Under the pieces are notes generated by a model. It saw only the letters and a list, made by a program, of their open reading frames with translations. It did no database searches and was not told the DNA's origin. Below, piece after piece: positions 1-7,999 of a DNA stretch of 64,000 bases; positions within the stretch are counted from its first letter, which is position 1, and every line of letters begins with the position of its first letter. The stretch is taken from positions 167,518 to 231,517 of the forward strand of contig MKSU01000013.1 in assembly GCA_001897375.1 (NCBI GenBank), given 5' to 3'. The DNA comes from Sphingomonas sp. 67-36. Lineage in GTDB: Bacteria; Pseudomonadota; Alphaproteobacteria; Sphingomonadales; Sphingomonadaceae. A program made the translations under genes and the position numbers.

Positions 1-1224
1 GCAGACCGCCGCATAATCGCCCGCGAACGCGCGCGCAGCATAGAAGTCGCTGAGCCAGCCGGTCACGACCGGGCCGATCGTCATGCCGACCATGCTCATG
101 ATCAGCGTCAGGATCGCGGTGGCGGAGGCGCGCATCCTGGGCTCGACCAGATTGTGCGTGATGGCATAGGTCGGCCCGTAATAGACGCCGGCGAACAGGC
201 CCGGCGGGATCAGCAGCACGATCGTCCAGAACCATGTCGATTGCGAGAAGCCGATGACATAGGTGATCGAGGTGAGCACCATGCAGATCGCCGGCATCCA
301 GCCATACCAGCGCACGTCGCGCCGCCCGAGCCGGTCGGTCAGCATCCCGCCGAGCAGATAGCCGCCGGCCAGCGACACGCTGTTGATCAGCGCGAAGGCC
401 ATCGCCGCCTCGGTGTAGCCGACCGGGAAATTGCGCACGAAGAAGGGGTGCGCGAAGGTCATGCCCGACGAGCCGACGAAGCTCACCACCGTGCCGGCCA
501 TCACCAGATGTCGAAAGGCGCGGCTGCCGGCGAGCCGGCGCACCACCGCGCCGAGCGGCGGCGCCTCCGCCCCCGCGAGCCGCCCGTCGGCCAGCCCGCG
601 CGCCGGCTCGGGCAGGCCGAACCAGACGATCAGCGACAGCACCAGCCCCGGCAGCCCGACCAGCAGGAACGCCGCGCGCCAGCCGAAATGCTGCGCGACC
701 ACCGCGCCGCCGATCGCGCCGAGGATGATCCCGATCGGCGTCGCCAGCCCGAGGATGCCGAAGGCGAAGGCGCGGCGGTCCGGCGGGAAATAGTCCGCGA
801 TCAGCGATTGCGACGGCGGCCCCGCCCCCGCCTCGCCGACGCCGACGCCGATGCGCGCGAGCAACAGGCCGGGAAAGCCGGCCGCGGCGGCACACAGCGC
901 GGTCATCGCCGACCATATCGTCATCGCGACGACGATGATGCGCACGCGGTTATAGCGTTCGGCGAGCCGCGCGACCGGAATGCCGAGCATCCCGTAGAGC
1001 AGCGCGAACGCCGCCCCGCCGAGCAGGCCGAGCTGCATGTCGCTCAGCTTCAGATCGGCCTTGATCGCCTGTCCGGTGGTGTTGAGGATCGTGCGATCGA
1101 TGAACGCGATCGTCGATACCGCGAGCAGCAGCGCCAGCGCCCAGCGGCGCTCGCGCGGGGTGGGGGGAGCATGTACGTCCGCGTCCGGCGCGGCGTCGCG
1201 GATCGGCTCGACGCTGCCGTGCAT
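1..1224 (-). CDS. MFS transporter, Spinster-like (partial, 3' end off window)
   Basis: This is an inner-membrane secondary transporter of the major facilitator superfamily; 408 codons are visible and the C-terminus runs off the left edge. After about 30 polar residues the first helix reads STIAFIDRTILNTT, followed by QLGLLGGAAFALLYG and the helix 2-3 loop GIPVARLAER, the usual MFS signature position. About eleven hydrophobic helices can be followed, the last ones containing GPVVTGWLSDFY. ATG 1224 is chosen because an in-frame TAG lies ten codons upstream and no other start intervenes; the ribosome site is weak. Its neighbours are a phthalate-type oxygenase and decarboxylase, so uptake of an aromatic acid is a reasonable inference, but the substrate cannot be read from the sequence. 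Confidence 0.85.
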   Translation of the reverse strand, partial: MHGSVEPIRDAAPDADVHAPPTPRERRWALALLLAVSTIAFIDRTILNTTGQAIKADLKLSDMQLGLLGGAAFALLYGMLGIPVARLAERYNRVRIIVVAMTIWSAMTALCAAAAGFPGLLLARIGVGVGEAGAGPPSQSLIADYFPPDRRAFAFGILGLATPIGIILGAIGGAVVAQHFGWRAAFLLVGLPGLVLSLIVWFGLPEPARGLADGRLAGAEAPPLGAVVRRLAGSRAFRHLVMAGTVVSFVGSSGMTFAHPFFVRNFPVGYTEAAMAFALINSVSLAGGYLLGGMLTDRLGRRDVRWYGWMPAICMVLTSITYVIGFSQSTWFWTIVLLIPPGLFAGVYYGPTYAITHNLVEPRMRASATAILTLIMSMVGMTIGPVVTGWLSDFYAARAFAGDYAAVC

Positions 1225-1404
1225 CAGGAGCGGCGCCCCGGAAGGACGCCGCTATCGGCTCGCGCGCCGATCCTTCGGCCATGAATACCCACGGTCATAT
1301 CCTCTCCCGGCGATTCCTCCGGCCTTCACCGGGACGCCGATAATGCTAAGGATACGAACTAATTTGTCAAATGCCGATGGTGGCGATCGCGCGACGGCGG
1401 CTCG

Positions 1405-2658
1405 TCACTTGCACTGCGCCGCCGGCGTGAACGACTTCGCCCAGGCCGCCATCGCATCGGCGATCTCGGCGCTGGTCGCGGCGCGCGCGATCGTGGTGTT
1501 GTTCGACGCAACGACCCCGGCCGCCAGATTGTAATTGCCCGCGACATTGCCCTGCACGGTGGCGCTGCCCCCGGCGGCGACGAGGATCCAGTTGCTGGTG
1601 ACGGTATCGGTGGGGTTGAGGCGGATGAGCAGGCGGTTGTTCTCGATCAGCAGCCGCTGGACCGGATCGCCCGCGGCGATGCCGTGCCAGCCGGTGCCGA
1701 TCAGCACGTTGTTGCGGATCGTGATGTCCGAATAGCCACGCCCCGACGCGGCGAGGCCCGCCTCGTCCCGCAAGAAGAAGCCCTGCGCGCGATATCCGGC
1801 GCCCGGATCGACGAGATTGTCCTCGATCAGCACGTTCTGCGCGGCGGTGTCGCCGGTGTCGGTCAGGCCGGCGGTGAAGAACTGGATGCCGTCGGCGTGA
1901 TCGGTGGGCGTGGGGCGGTAGGGGCCGAAGGAATTGCGCGCCACCACCACGTTGCGCGCGCCCACGAGATCCACGCCCTCGCGGATATAGCTGAAGCTGT
2001 TGTCGGTCACCTGCACGTTGGTGGTGCGCAGGAAGGCGAGGAAGTTGCCGATGTTGCTGAAGGTCGATCGCGTGACGGAGACATTGTTGCCGCCGCGCAC
2101 GCTGATCGAACTGAAGCCAAGCTGCCCGTCCGCGTTCATCGCGCCGGTGAACGAGGTGCAGTCGAACTTCAGCCCATCGGGCTGATAGGCGATGATCATC
2201 GAGCCGGCGGGATCGTCGCCGTCACGCGGCTCGAAGCGCGTGCCCGAGAAGGTGACGTTCTTCCACTGGTCGAGCGCGATCGCGCCGAACACGCCGCCCT
2301 TGATCGTGACGTTCGACAGGCCGGTATAGCGCGCGAACGCCACCTTCCGGCTGCCGAGATCGATCGTGCTGCCGGGCGTTGCCGCCTTCAGCATCGCGGT
2401 CCATTCGGCGGCGCTGACAGATGTGGCGGACGCATCCGCCCCGGAGGCGCCGGAGCCGGAGCCAGTACCAGTGTCGGTGCCCGTACCCGTGCCGGTCCCG
2501 GCAGTCGCATCGGCCGGCGGGGAAACCGGTGCGGTCGTCGTTCCATCGGAGGCGGGAGGAGAAACGATCGTCGTGGCCGGCGCGCTGCCCTGATCCGTGC
2601 CGGCGCAGCCGCCGACGGGGATGAGCGCCACCAGCGCCACGAACGGAATCGCCTTCAT
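1405..2658 (-). CDS. Right-handed parallel beta-helix lipoprotein (copy 1)
   Basis: A 417-residue exported protein. The N-terminus MKAIPFVALVALIPVGGC ends in a lipobox-like VGGC, so it is probably a lipoprotein. A low-complexity linker of Thr, Gly, Ala and Ser (residues about 25-80) is followed by Asn-rich short repeats (for example NVTIKGGVFG, NVSVTRSTFSNIGN, NVQVTDNSFSYIREG, DITIRNNVLIGTG) typical of pectate-lyase-like beta helices. No catalytic residues of a defined lyase family are evident, so activity is unknown. It lies 71 bp downstream of the Rieske oxygenase on the same strand but has no obvious functional link to it. It is nearly identical over its core to the gene at 20374-21501; the linker and C-terminus differ. 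Confidence 0.85.
   Translation of the reverse strand: MKAIPFVALVALIPVGGCAGTDQGSAPATTIVSPPASDGTTTAPVSPPADATAGTGTGTGTDTGTGSGSGASGADASATSVSAAEWTAMLKAATPGSTIDLGSRKVAFARYTGLSNVTIKGGVFGAIALDQWKNVTFSGTRFEPRDGDDPAGSMIIAYQPDGLKFDCTSFTGAMNADGQLGFSSISVRGGNNVSVTRSTFSNIGNFLAFLRTTNVQVTDNSFSYIREGVDLVGARNVVVARNSFGPYRPTPTDHADGIQFFTAGLTDTGDTAAQNVLIEDNLVDPGAGYRAQGFFLRDEAGLAASGRGYSDITIRNNVLIGTGWHGIAAGDPVQRLLIENNRLLIRLNPTDTVTSNWILVAAGGSATVQGNVAGNYNLAAGVVASNNTTIARAATSAEIADAMAAWAKSFTPAAQCK
1629..2418 (-). repeat. Long direct repeat, copy A (beta-helix core)
   Basis: This 790-bp block matches 20604-21393 in the same orientation with no net length change. The 106 bases from 1629 to 1734 are identical to those starting at 20604; over the rest the two copies agree at roughly nine bases in ten by eye. 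Both lie inside beta-helix genes. The repeats are about 19 kb apart and could support deletion or gene conversion. Confidence 0.85.
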
Positions 2659-2729
2659 GCCCCCGCTCTAGGGGCGGGCAGTTAATAGTCAGTCACCGCC
2701 GCCGCATTTCGCGCCGGGGCGAGGCGCGC

Positions 2730-4025
2730 TCACGCCTCGGCGTTCTCGATCGCCCGCTCCTCCGGCGAGACGTTGATGGTGCGCCAGTCGCGCCCTTTGG
2801 CGACCATCCCCTCGAACGACATCAGCCCGGCGGCGGGGATGCGCGGCGCGGTGGTGCCGATCGCCGGCTCGCCGCGATCCACCGCCTGCGCCGCGCGATA
2901 CATCTGCGTGCGGAAGGTGAAGATCGCCTTGTCGCTCGATCCCAGCCGGTCCTCGCTGCGGTCGGCGATCGGCCCCATCGATTCCCACATCGCCATGTCC
3001 TGCGTCGGGATGCCGTAGATGCCGGTGAAGTCCCCGGCCTTCATCGCCGCGCGGTCCTGCATGTAATTGTTTTCGGCGTTGCGGACCTTGCGGAACGTCA
3101 CCGGCTCGACATCCTTGCCCACTTCCGCGCCGCAGAAGCGCCGCCACGCATCCTGCGAGATGCCCTTCTCGGGATGCCAGGCGATCCAGTAGAACATCGT
3201 GTTCTCGTCATCGATCGGCACCAGCATCTGGCTCAGGTGATATTGGTCGTTCGGCGGGATGTGGACGGTGAACGGCGCGACGAACAGCGTCATGCGCACG
3301 TAATCCTGCCTCTCCGGGTCGACGATCGGCGTGCGGATCGCGACGTAGCGGAAGCCGAACGGCGTCTTCTGCACCTCGATGCGCGGCGCCTTGTCGGCGG
3401 ACGGGCGCAGCCACGCGGTGTCGGTGGCGGTCGATCCCTCGACCTCGCTCGCGGTCGGCATGTTGGTGGAGTGCAGGCTGGAGCTGTGCGCCGAATCGAT
3501 CGAGCCTTCCAGCACCTGCGCCCAGTTGCAGGCGCCGTGCATCTTGACGATGCTGATCTTGTCCGCGGGCGCCATCGCCCAGTTGGGCGGATCGAACGGC
3601 GTGACCCGCGCCGGATCGCCCATCCACACCCACACGAAGCCGCCCGCCTCATGCACCGGCCAGGCGCGGGCCTTCATCGTCTTGCGCAAGGCGGCGTCGG
3701 CCGGCTCCGACGACATGTCGACGGCATTGCCCTCCACGTCGAACTTCCAGCCGTGATAGAGGCAGCGCAGCCCGCACTCCTCGTTGCGCCCGAAGGCGAG
3801 CGAGGCGCGGCGGTGCGGGCATTTCTCGTCCAGCGCCCCGACGCGGCCCTGCGTATCGCGGAACACCACCATGTCCTCGCCCAGCAGCCGCACGCGGAGC
3901 GGCGTGCAGTCCGGCTCCGCCACTTCCTCGATCATGCACGCCGGCAGCCAGTGCTGGCGCATCAGCCTCCCCATCGGCGCATCGCCCTCGACGCGGCAAA
4001 GAAGGTCGTTCTGCTCGGGTGTCAT
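2730..4025 (-). CDS. Rieske aromatic ring-hydroxylating oxygenase, phthalate 4,5-dioxygenase-like
   Basis: A 431-residue oxygenase alpha subunit. The Rieske centre is complete: Cys69 and His71 in EKCPHRRASL and Cys88 and His91 in CLYHGWKFD. The mononuclear iron site has the family pattern EGSIDSAHSSSLH, giving His180 and His185. Length and motifs fit the phthalate 4,5-dioxygenase oxygenase (Pht3/OphA2-type) family, which hydroxylates ring carbons with electrons from a separate reductase; no reductase gene is visible here. The ATG at 4025 is preferred to an in-frame ATG 17 codons upstream because it follows GGGGACAG and because the longer version would run through a perfect inverted repeat and the likely promoter. 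It diverges from a dehydrogenase/decarboxylase operon of the same pathway type. The exact substrate is inferred only. Confidence 0.88.
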   Translation of the reverse strand: MTPEQNDLLCRVEGDAPMGRLMRQHWLPACMIEEVAEPDCTPLRVRLLGEDMVVFRDTQGRVGALDEKCPHRRASLAFGRNEECGLRCLYHGWKFDVEGNAVDMSSEPADAALRKTMKARAWPVHEAGGFVWVWMGDPARVTPFDPPNWAMAPADKISIVKMHGACNWAQVLEGSIDSAHSSSLHSTNMPTASEVEGSTATDTAWLRPSADKAPRIEVQKTPFGFRYVAIRTPIVDPERQDYVRMTLFVAPFTVHIPPNDQYHLSQMLVPIDDENTMFYWIAWHPEKGISQDAWRRFCGAEVGKDVEPVTFRKVRNAENNYMQDRAAMKAGDFTGIYGIPTQDMAMWESMGPIADRSEDRLGSSDKAIFTFRTQMYRAAQAVDRGEPAIGTTAPRIPAAGLMSFEGMVAKGRDWRTINVSPEERAIENAEA

Positions 4026-4046
4026 CACCTGTCCCCATCCTGATTG

Positions 4047-4098
4047 AAATACTTCTATATCGAAGTATTTTGACATTCAAGCCACGACCCGTCAAAAC
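4047..4098. promoter_or_regulatory. Overlapping divergent promoters with inverted-repeat operator
   Basis: A perfect inverted repeat, AAATACTTC (4047-4055) and GAAGTATTT (4062-4070) with a 6-bp spacer, lies between the oxygenase and the dehydrogenase operon. A plus-strand promoter candidate is TTGACA (4070-4075), 17 bp, CAAAAC (4093-4098). The minus-strand candidate is the near mirror: TTGACG (4095-4090), 17 bp, CAAAAT (4072-4067). The -35 of each overlaps the -10 of the other, and the repeat covers the minus-strand start region. This fits a dimeric regulator controlling both sides; the regulator is not in the window. Confidence 0.6.
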
Positions 4099-4128
4099 CG
4101 TGTGCGGCCCAAGGGAACACGACGCGCG

Positions 4129-5298
4129 ATGAGCAGGATTCGATTGGGAATCATCGGGTTGGGGCGCGGCTTCATGCTCACGCTGCCGGCGTTGATCGGC
4201 GACGCGCGCATCGCGCTCGCCGGCGCGGCCGATCCGCGCGCCGACGCCTGCGCGCAATTCGCGCGCGAGTTCGGCGGGCGTGCCTTCAACTCGCCGGAGG
4301 AGATGTTTGCCGCGCCGGATATCGACGCGGTCTATATCGCCTCGCCGCACGAGCATCATGCCGCGCAGACGATCGCCGCGCTCGACGCCGGCAAGCATGT
4401 GCTGGTCGAAAAGCCGATGGCGACCAATGTCCGGGATTGCGCGGCGATGGCGGACGCCGCGCGCCGCGCCGGCCGCGTGCTGGTGGTCGGGCCGAGCCAC
4501 GGCTTCGACGCCCCGGTGCAGGCCGCCGCCGGGCTGATCGCCTCGGGCGCCCATGGACCGCTGCGCCAGTTGCTGACGTTCAACTTCACCGATTTCATGT
4601 ATCGCCCGCGCCGCCCGGAGGAGCTCGATCCGGCGCGCGGCGGCGGGGTGGTGTTCAGCCAGGCGGCGCACCAGATCGACATGGTGCGGCGGCTCGCGGG
4701 GCGGAAGCTGCGCGCGATCCGCGCCAGCAGCGGAAACTGGGACGCCGCCCGCCCGAGCGACGGGGCCTATGCCGCGCTGCTGTTCTTCGACGGCGGGGCC
4801 ACCGCCTCGCTGACCTATAGCGGCTATGCGCATTACGACAGCGACGAACTGATGGGCTGGATCGGCGAACTCGGCCACGTCAAGGACGCGGAGCAATATG
4901 GCGCGGCGCGACGATCGCTGCCGCGACAGGACGAGGGCGACGCGAAGCTCGCGCGCACTTATGGCAAGGGCGCCCTCCCCGCGCCCGCGCCGCATCACGA
5001 GCATTTCGGCTTCGTGCTGGCGAGTTGCGAGCGCGCCGACATCCGGCTGACGCCGACCGGCCTCGCCATCTATGCCGACGCGGCGCGCGAATGGCGACCG
5101 CTCGCCCCGCCCGTCGTTCCGCGTCAGGCGGTGATCGACGAATTCGCCGCCGCGATCGAAGGCGTCCGCGCGCCGGTCCATGACGGCCGCTGGGGGCTGG
5201 AGACCGTCGCCGCCTGCGCCGCGCTGATCGAATCGAGCCGGCGCGGCGCCGACATCTTCCCCGACACGATCATCCGCGAAGCCACGGAGACACCATGA
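4129..5298 (+). CDS. Gfo/Idh/MocA-family NAD(P)-dependent dehydrogenase (Pht4-like)
   Basis: A 389-residue cytoplasmic oxidoreductase. An N-terminal Rossmann fold starts with RLGIIGLGRGF and the family EKP motif appears as VLVEKPMATN (Glu94-Lys95-Pro96); the C-terminal half is the Gfo/Idh/MocA alpha/beta sheet domain. Placed between a phthalate-type oxygenase and a 4,5-dihydroxyphthalate decarboxylase-like gene, it matches the position and size of the cis-dihydrodiol dehydrogenase (Pht4) of phthalate catabolism, which oxidises the dioxygenase product to a catechol-type diol. ATG 4129 is chosen; a GTG nine codons upstream (4102) is possible. Its stop overlaps the next start as ATGA, so the two are translationally coupled. 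Family is clear, substrate is inferred. Confidence 0.87.
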   Translation: MSRIRLGIIGLGRGFMLTLPALIGDARIALAGAADPRADACAQFAREFGGRAFNSPEEMFAAPDIDAVYIASPHEHHAAQTIAALDAGKHVLVEKPMATNVRDCAAMADAARRAGRVLVVGPSHGFDAPVQAAAGLIASGAHGPLRQLLTFNFTDFMYRPRRPEELDPARGGGVVFSQAAHQIDMVRRLAGRKLRAIRASSGNWDAARPSDGAYAALLFFDGGATASLTYSGYAHYDSDELMGWIGELGHVKDAEQYGAARRSLPRQDEGDAKLARTYGKGALPAPAPHHEHFGFVLASCERADIRLTPTGLAIYADAAREWRPLAPPVVPRQAVIDEFAAAIEGVRAPVHDGRWGLETVAACAALIESSRRGADIFPDTIIREATETP

Positions 5299-6287
5299 GC
5301 CGCCTTCCCCTTTCCTTCGCCTGCTGGAATTACGACCGCACCGAGGCGTTGCAGACCGGCCGCGTCCAGCCCGACGGGATCGACCTCAATTTCCAAGCGC
5401 TCGATGTGGAGGAGACCTTCTTCCGCATGTTGCGCAACCGCGAGTTCGACGTCGCGGAGCTTTCCATGTCCTCCTATTGCGTCACGCTGGGGCGCGAGGA
5501 CCCCGGCTTCATCGCCATACCGGTGTTCCCGTCGCGCTTCTTCCGCCATTCCTGCATCTTCGTCTCGAAGGCGAGCGGGATCGAGAAGCCGGCCGACCTG
5601 ATCGGCAAGCGCATCGGCGTACCGGAATATCAGATGACCGCGCCGGTCTGGATACGCGGCATCCTGCAGGACGAATATGGCGTCGATCCGTCTTCCGTCA
5701 CCTATGTCACCGGCGGGGAGGAGGAACCGGGGCGCGAGGAGAAACTGAAGCTCAACCTGCCGCCGCAATTCCGCGTCGCGGCGATCGGGCCGGAGCAGAC
5801 GCTGGCGCGGATGCTGGCGGACGGCGAGATCGACGCGCTCCACACCGCCCGCGCGCCCTCCACTTTCTATTCGGAGCCGGACAAGGTGGGGCGGCTGTTC
5901 CCCGATTTCGTCGATGTCGAGAAAGCCTATTTCGCCAAGACCGGCATCTTCCCGATCATGCACGTCGTCGCGATCCGCCGCGACGTTTACGAGAAGAACC
6001 GCTGGATCGCGCAGGCGCTCTGCAAGGCGTTCGTCGCGGCGCAGCGGCTGAGCTACGAGCAATTGCTCGTCTCCGCCTCGCTGAAGACGATGCTGCCGTG
6101 GCAGATCGCGGCGGTGGAGGACACGATCGCCACGATGGGCCGCGAATGGTGGCCATACGGCATCGAGCGCAACCGCCATGTGATCGAGACCTTCACCCGC
6201 TACCACCACGAACAGGGCCTCTCGCCGCGCCGCCTGACCGTGGAGGAAATGTTCGCGCCGGAGACTTTCGCCGAGTTCAGAATTTAG
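5295..6287 (+). CDS. 4,5-dihydroxyphthalate decarboxylase-like protein
   Basis: A 330-residue protein without a signal peptide, with the periplasmic-binding-protein-like fold used by 4,5-dihydroxyphthalate decarboxylase (Pht5/OphC). The N-terminus (SFACWNYDRTEAL), the segment FDVAELSMSSY and the motif LIGKRIGVPEYQMTA are characteristic of this cytoplasmic enzyme and of the related ABC substrate-binding (NMT1/SsuA) fold. Length equals the family norm. The 4-bp overlap with the upstream dehydrogenase and the nearby Rieske oxygenase support a decarboxylation step yielding protocatechuate or an analogue. A solute-binding role is less likely because there is no export signal and no ABC permease nearby. 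Confidence 0.82.
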   Translation: MSRLPLSFACWNYDRTEALQTGRVQPDGIDLNFQALDVEETFFRMLRNREFDVAELSMSSYCVTLGREDPGFIAIPVFPSRFFRHSCIFVSKASGIEKPADLIGKRIGVPEYQMTAPVWIRGILQDEYGVDPSSVTYVTGGEEEPGREEKLKLNLPPQFRVAAIGPEQTLARMLADGEIDALHTARAPSTFYSEPDKVGRLFPDFVDVEKAYFAKTGIFPIMHVVAIRRDVYEKNRWIAQALCKAFVAAQRLSYEQLLVSASLKTMLPWQIAAVEDTIATMGREWWPYGIERNRHVIETFTRYHHEQGLSPRRLTVEEMFAPETFAEFRI

Positions 6288-6303
6288 GTTAGTCTTCTAA
6301 CCT
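6286..6303. promoter_or_regulatory. Inverted repeat at the decarboxylase/ABM boundary
   Basis: AGGTTAG (6286-6292), spacer TCTT, CTAACCT (6297-6303) is a perfect 7-bp inverted repeat that overlaps the decarboxylase stop codon and ends 25 bp before the next start. There is no T-run, so it looks more like an operator or mRNA hairpin than a terminator. Confidence 0.4.
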
Positions 6304-6328
6304 TATCGTGAAGCAGGAGAGAAAGATC

Positions 6329-6622
6329 ATGCAGGTCGGCGTCATCGCCTCGTTCACCGCCTTGCCCGGCAAAGGCCCCGCGCTGCTTCAGGCGCTGCGC
6401 GACAATGTCGCCTTCGTACGCGAGCGCGAGCCGGGGTGCCTGCGCTGCGACATCTTCGTCGCGACCGACGACGCCGACAGAATCTCGCTGGTCGAGATCT
6501 ACGAATCGCAGGCCGCCTATGACCTGCACCGCAGCGCCCCTTATGGCGGCGAGCTGCTCGCCCGCGTCCAGCCGCACATGGACGGCTGGCCGAGCGCCGG
6601 GCTTTTCAGCGTCGACGGCTGA
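6329..6622 (+). CDS. Antibiotic biosynthesis monooxygenase (ABM) domain protein, quinol monooxygenase-like
   Basis: A 97-residue single ABM (YgiN-like) domain. It starts MQVGVIASFTALPG and carries the usual REPGCLRCDIF and LVEIYESQAAYDLH segments of these ferredoxin-like dimers, which oxidise quinols or small aromatics without a cofactor or serve as stress proteins. ATG 6329 is chosen over the GTG at 6308 because AGGAGAG lies at a fitting distance before it. It is last in the operon with the dehydrogenase and decarboxylase, 41 bp after the latter, and may act on a hydroxylated aromatic intermediate; this is inference. Confidence 0.8.
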   Translation: MQVGVIASFTALPGKGPALLQALRDNVAFVREREPGCLRCDIFVATDDADRISLVEIYESQAAYDLHRSAPYGGELLARVQPHMDGWPSAGLFSVDG

Positions 6623-6648
6623 CGGGCGGCGCGGCGGCCGAAAACTTC

Positions 6649-6680
6649 TTTACAAGCAACTCTGACTGTATGTTATGCAG
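6649..6680 (+). promoter_or_regulatory. Candidate promoter and TetR-type operator for the GH1 gene
   Basis: A -35-like TTTACA (6649-6654) is followed by the imperfect palindrome CTGTATGTTATGCAG (6666-6680). The string CTGACTGTA at 6662-6670 recurs exactly at 14677-14685, in front of the TonB-dependent receptor next to the TetR gene. This suggests the same repressor controls both sites. Weak as a promoter, more convincing as a shared site. Confidence 0.4.
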
Positions 6681-6710
6681 CTCCATTTCCGAAAACGGGT
6701 GGAGGGTGCG

Positions 6711-7997
6711 ATGCAACGACGTGAGTTCCTGTTATCGGCGGCGGCGACGGGGGCGTTGGCGTCGAGCGCGCGGGCCGGCGTGGCGGCAGCGGCGGCTAAG
6801 CCCGCCTTCCTGTGGGGCACCGCCGGCGCGGCCTATCAGATCGAGGGCGGCAATTATGCCAGCGATCTGTGGGTGGTAGAGCACGTCAAGCCGACGATCT
6901 TCGCCGAGCCGTCCGGCGACGCCTGCGACGCCTATCACCATGTCATGGAGGATATCGCGCTGGTCGCCGCGCTCGGCTTCAACGCGCATCGCTTCTCGAT
7001 CGAATGGTCGCGGATCGAGCCGGAGCGCGGGCAGATATCGCGCGCCGGCCTCGCTTATTATCGCCGCGTGCTGGAGGCGTGCCGCGAGCATCGCCTCGCG
7101 CCCGCCGTCACCTTCAATCATTTCACCGTGCCGCGCTGGGTGGCGGCGTCGGGCGGCTATGCCGATCCCGCGAACGTCGCCGCCTTCGCCGCGCATTGTC
7201 GCCGCGTGACGGAGGAGATGGGCGACCTGATCCACCTCGCCGCGACCTTCAACGAGCCGAACCTTTCCACCGTCGTCCGCTGGGGCGGGATGCTCGACAA
7301 GGCGCGCCCGATCATCGCCATGATGCAGAAGGCGGCGGGCGCGGCGGCCGGCGCGCCGGGCTGGGCCAGCCCGATGCTGGCCGGGGAAGCGCAATATGAC
7401 GGCGTGCTCGCCGCCCACGCCGCCGCGATCGACGCGATGCGCGCCGGTGGCGCGAAATTCCCGATCGGACTGACGCTGGCGGTGACGGCGGACCACGCCG
7501 CCGGGAGCGACGACAGCGGGCTGAAGCGCAAGCAGGCCGAGATGCTCGACCGCTGGCTCGCCGCGCCGGGCGACTTCATCGGCGTGCAGACCTATACCGG
7601 CAGCGCGGTGGACGCGAACGTCGACGTCCCCCCGCCGCCGGGCACCGAGCTGACGCAGATGGGCTATGCCTTCACCCCCGACGCGATCGAGCGATCGGTG
7701 CGGCTGGTCGCAGGGCGGACGAGGAAGGCGATCTACGTCACCGAGAACGGCGTCGCGACCGAGGACGATACGCGGCGCATCGCCTATATCCGCGGCGCGA
7801 TCGCCGGGGTGCAGCGCTGCATCGCCGACGGCATCGACCTGCGCGGCTATTTCCACTGGTCGCTGCTCGACAATTGGGAATGGATGGCGGGCTACAAGCC
7901 GAAATTCGGGCTGGTGTCGGTCGATCCGAAAACCTTCCGGCGCACGCCCAAGCCCTCCGCGCGCTTCCTCGGCGCGATCGCGCGGCGCGGGGGCTAG
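6711..7997 (+). CDS. Glycoside hydrolase family 1 beta-glucosidase-like enzyme, Tat signal
   Basis: A 428-residue GH1 retaining glycosidase. The N-terminus MQRREFLLSAAATGALASS is a twin-arginine signal, so export as a folded enzyme is likely. The TIM barrel begins at FLWGTAGAAYQIEGG; the acid/base Glu182 is in TFNEPN and the nucleophile Glu345 in YVTENGV; RGYFHWSLLDNWEW is the conserved C-terminal subsite. ATG 6711 is chosen because GGAGGG precedes it and the signal begins there. Start of a glycan-processing locus with GH20, GH3, an esterase and a TonB receptor; GH1 commonly removes terminal beta-glucosyl or galactosyl units, but the specificity cannot be read. Confidence 0.9.
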   Translation: MQRREFLLSAAATGALASSARAGVAAAAAKPAFLWGTAGAAYQIEGGNYASDLWVVEHVKPTIFAEPSGDACDAYHHVMEDIALVAALGFNAHRFSIEWSRIEPERGQISRAGLAYYRRVLEACREHRLAPAVTFNHFTVPRWVAASGGYADPANVAAFAAHCRRVTEEMGDLIHLAATFNEPNLSTVVRWGGMLDKARPIIAMMQKAAGAAAGAPGWASPMLAGEAQYDGVLAAHAAAIDAMRAGGAKFPIGLTLAVTADHAAGSDDSGLKRKQAEMLDRWLAAPGDFIGVQTYTGSAVDANVDVPPPPGTELTQMGYAFTPDAIERSVRLVAGRTRKAIYVTENGVATEDDTRRIAYIRGAIAGVQRCIADGIDLRGYFHWSLLDNWEWMAGYKPKFGLVSVDPKTFRRTPKPSARFLGAIARRGG

Positions 7998-7999
7998 GG

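Noticed and set aside
154-1284. Long plus-strand open frame opposite the MFS permease
   Set aside because: Its translation is Arg/Asp/Gln/His-rich low complexity, typical of antisense frames in high-GC DNA, whereas the minus strand gives a clean multi-helix transporter.
4026-4076. 17-codon N-terminal extension of the Rieske oxygenase
   Set aside because: It would translate the perfect inverted repeat and promoter; the internal ATG has the better ribosome site.
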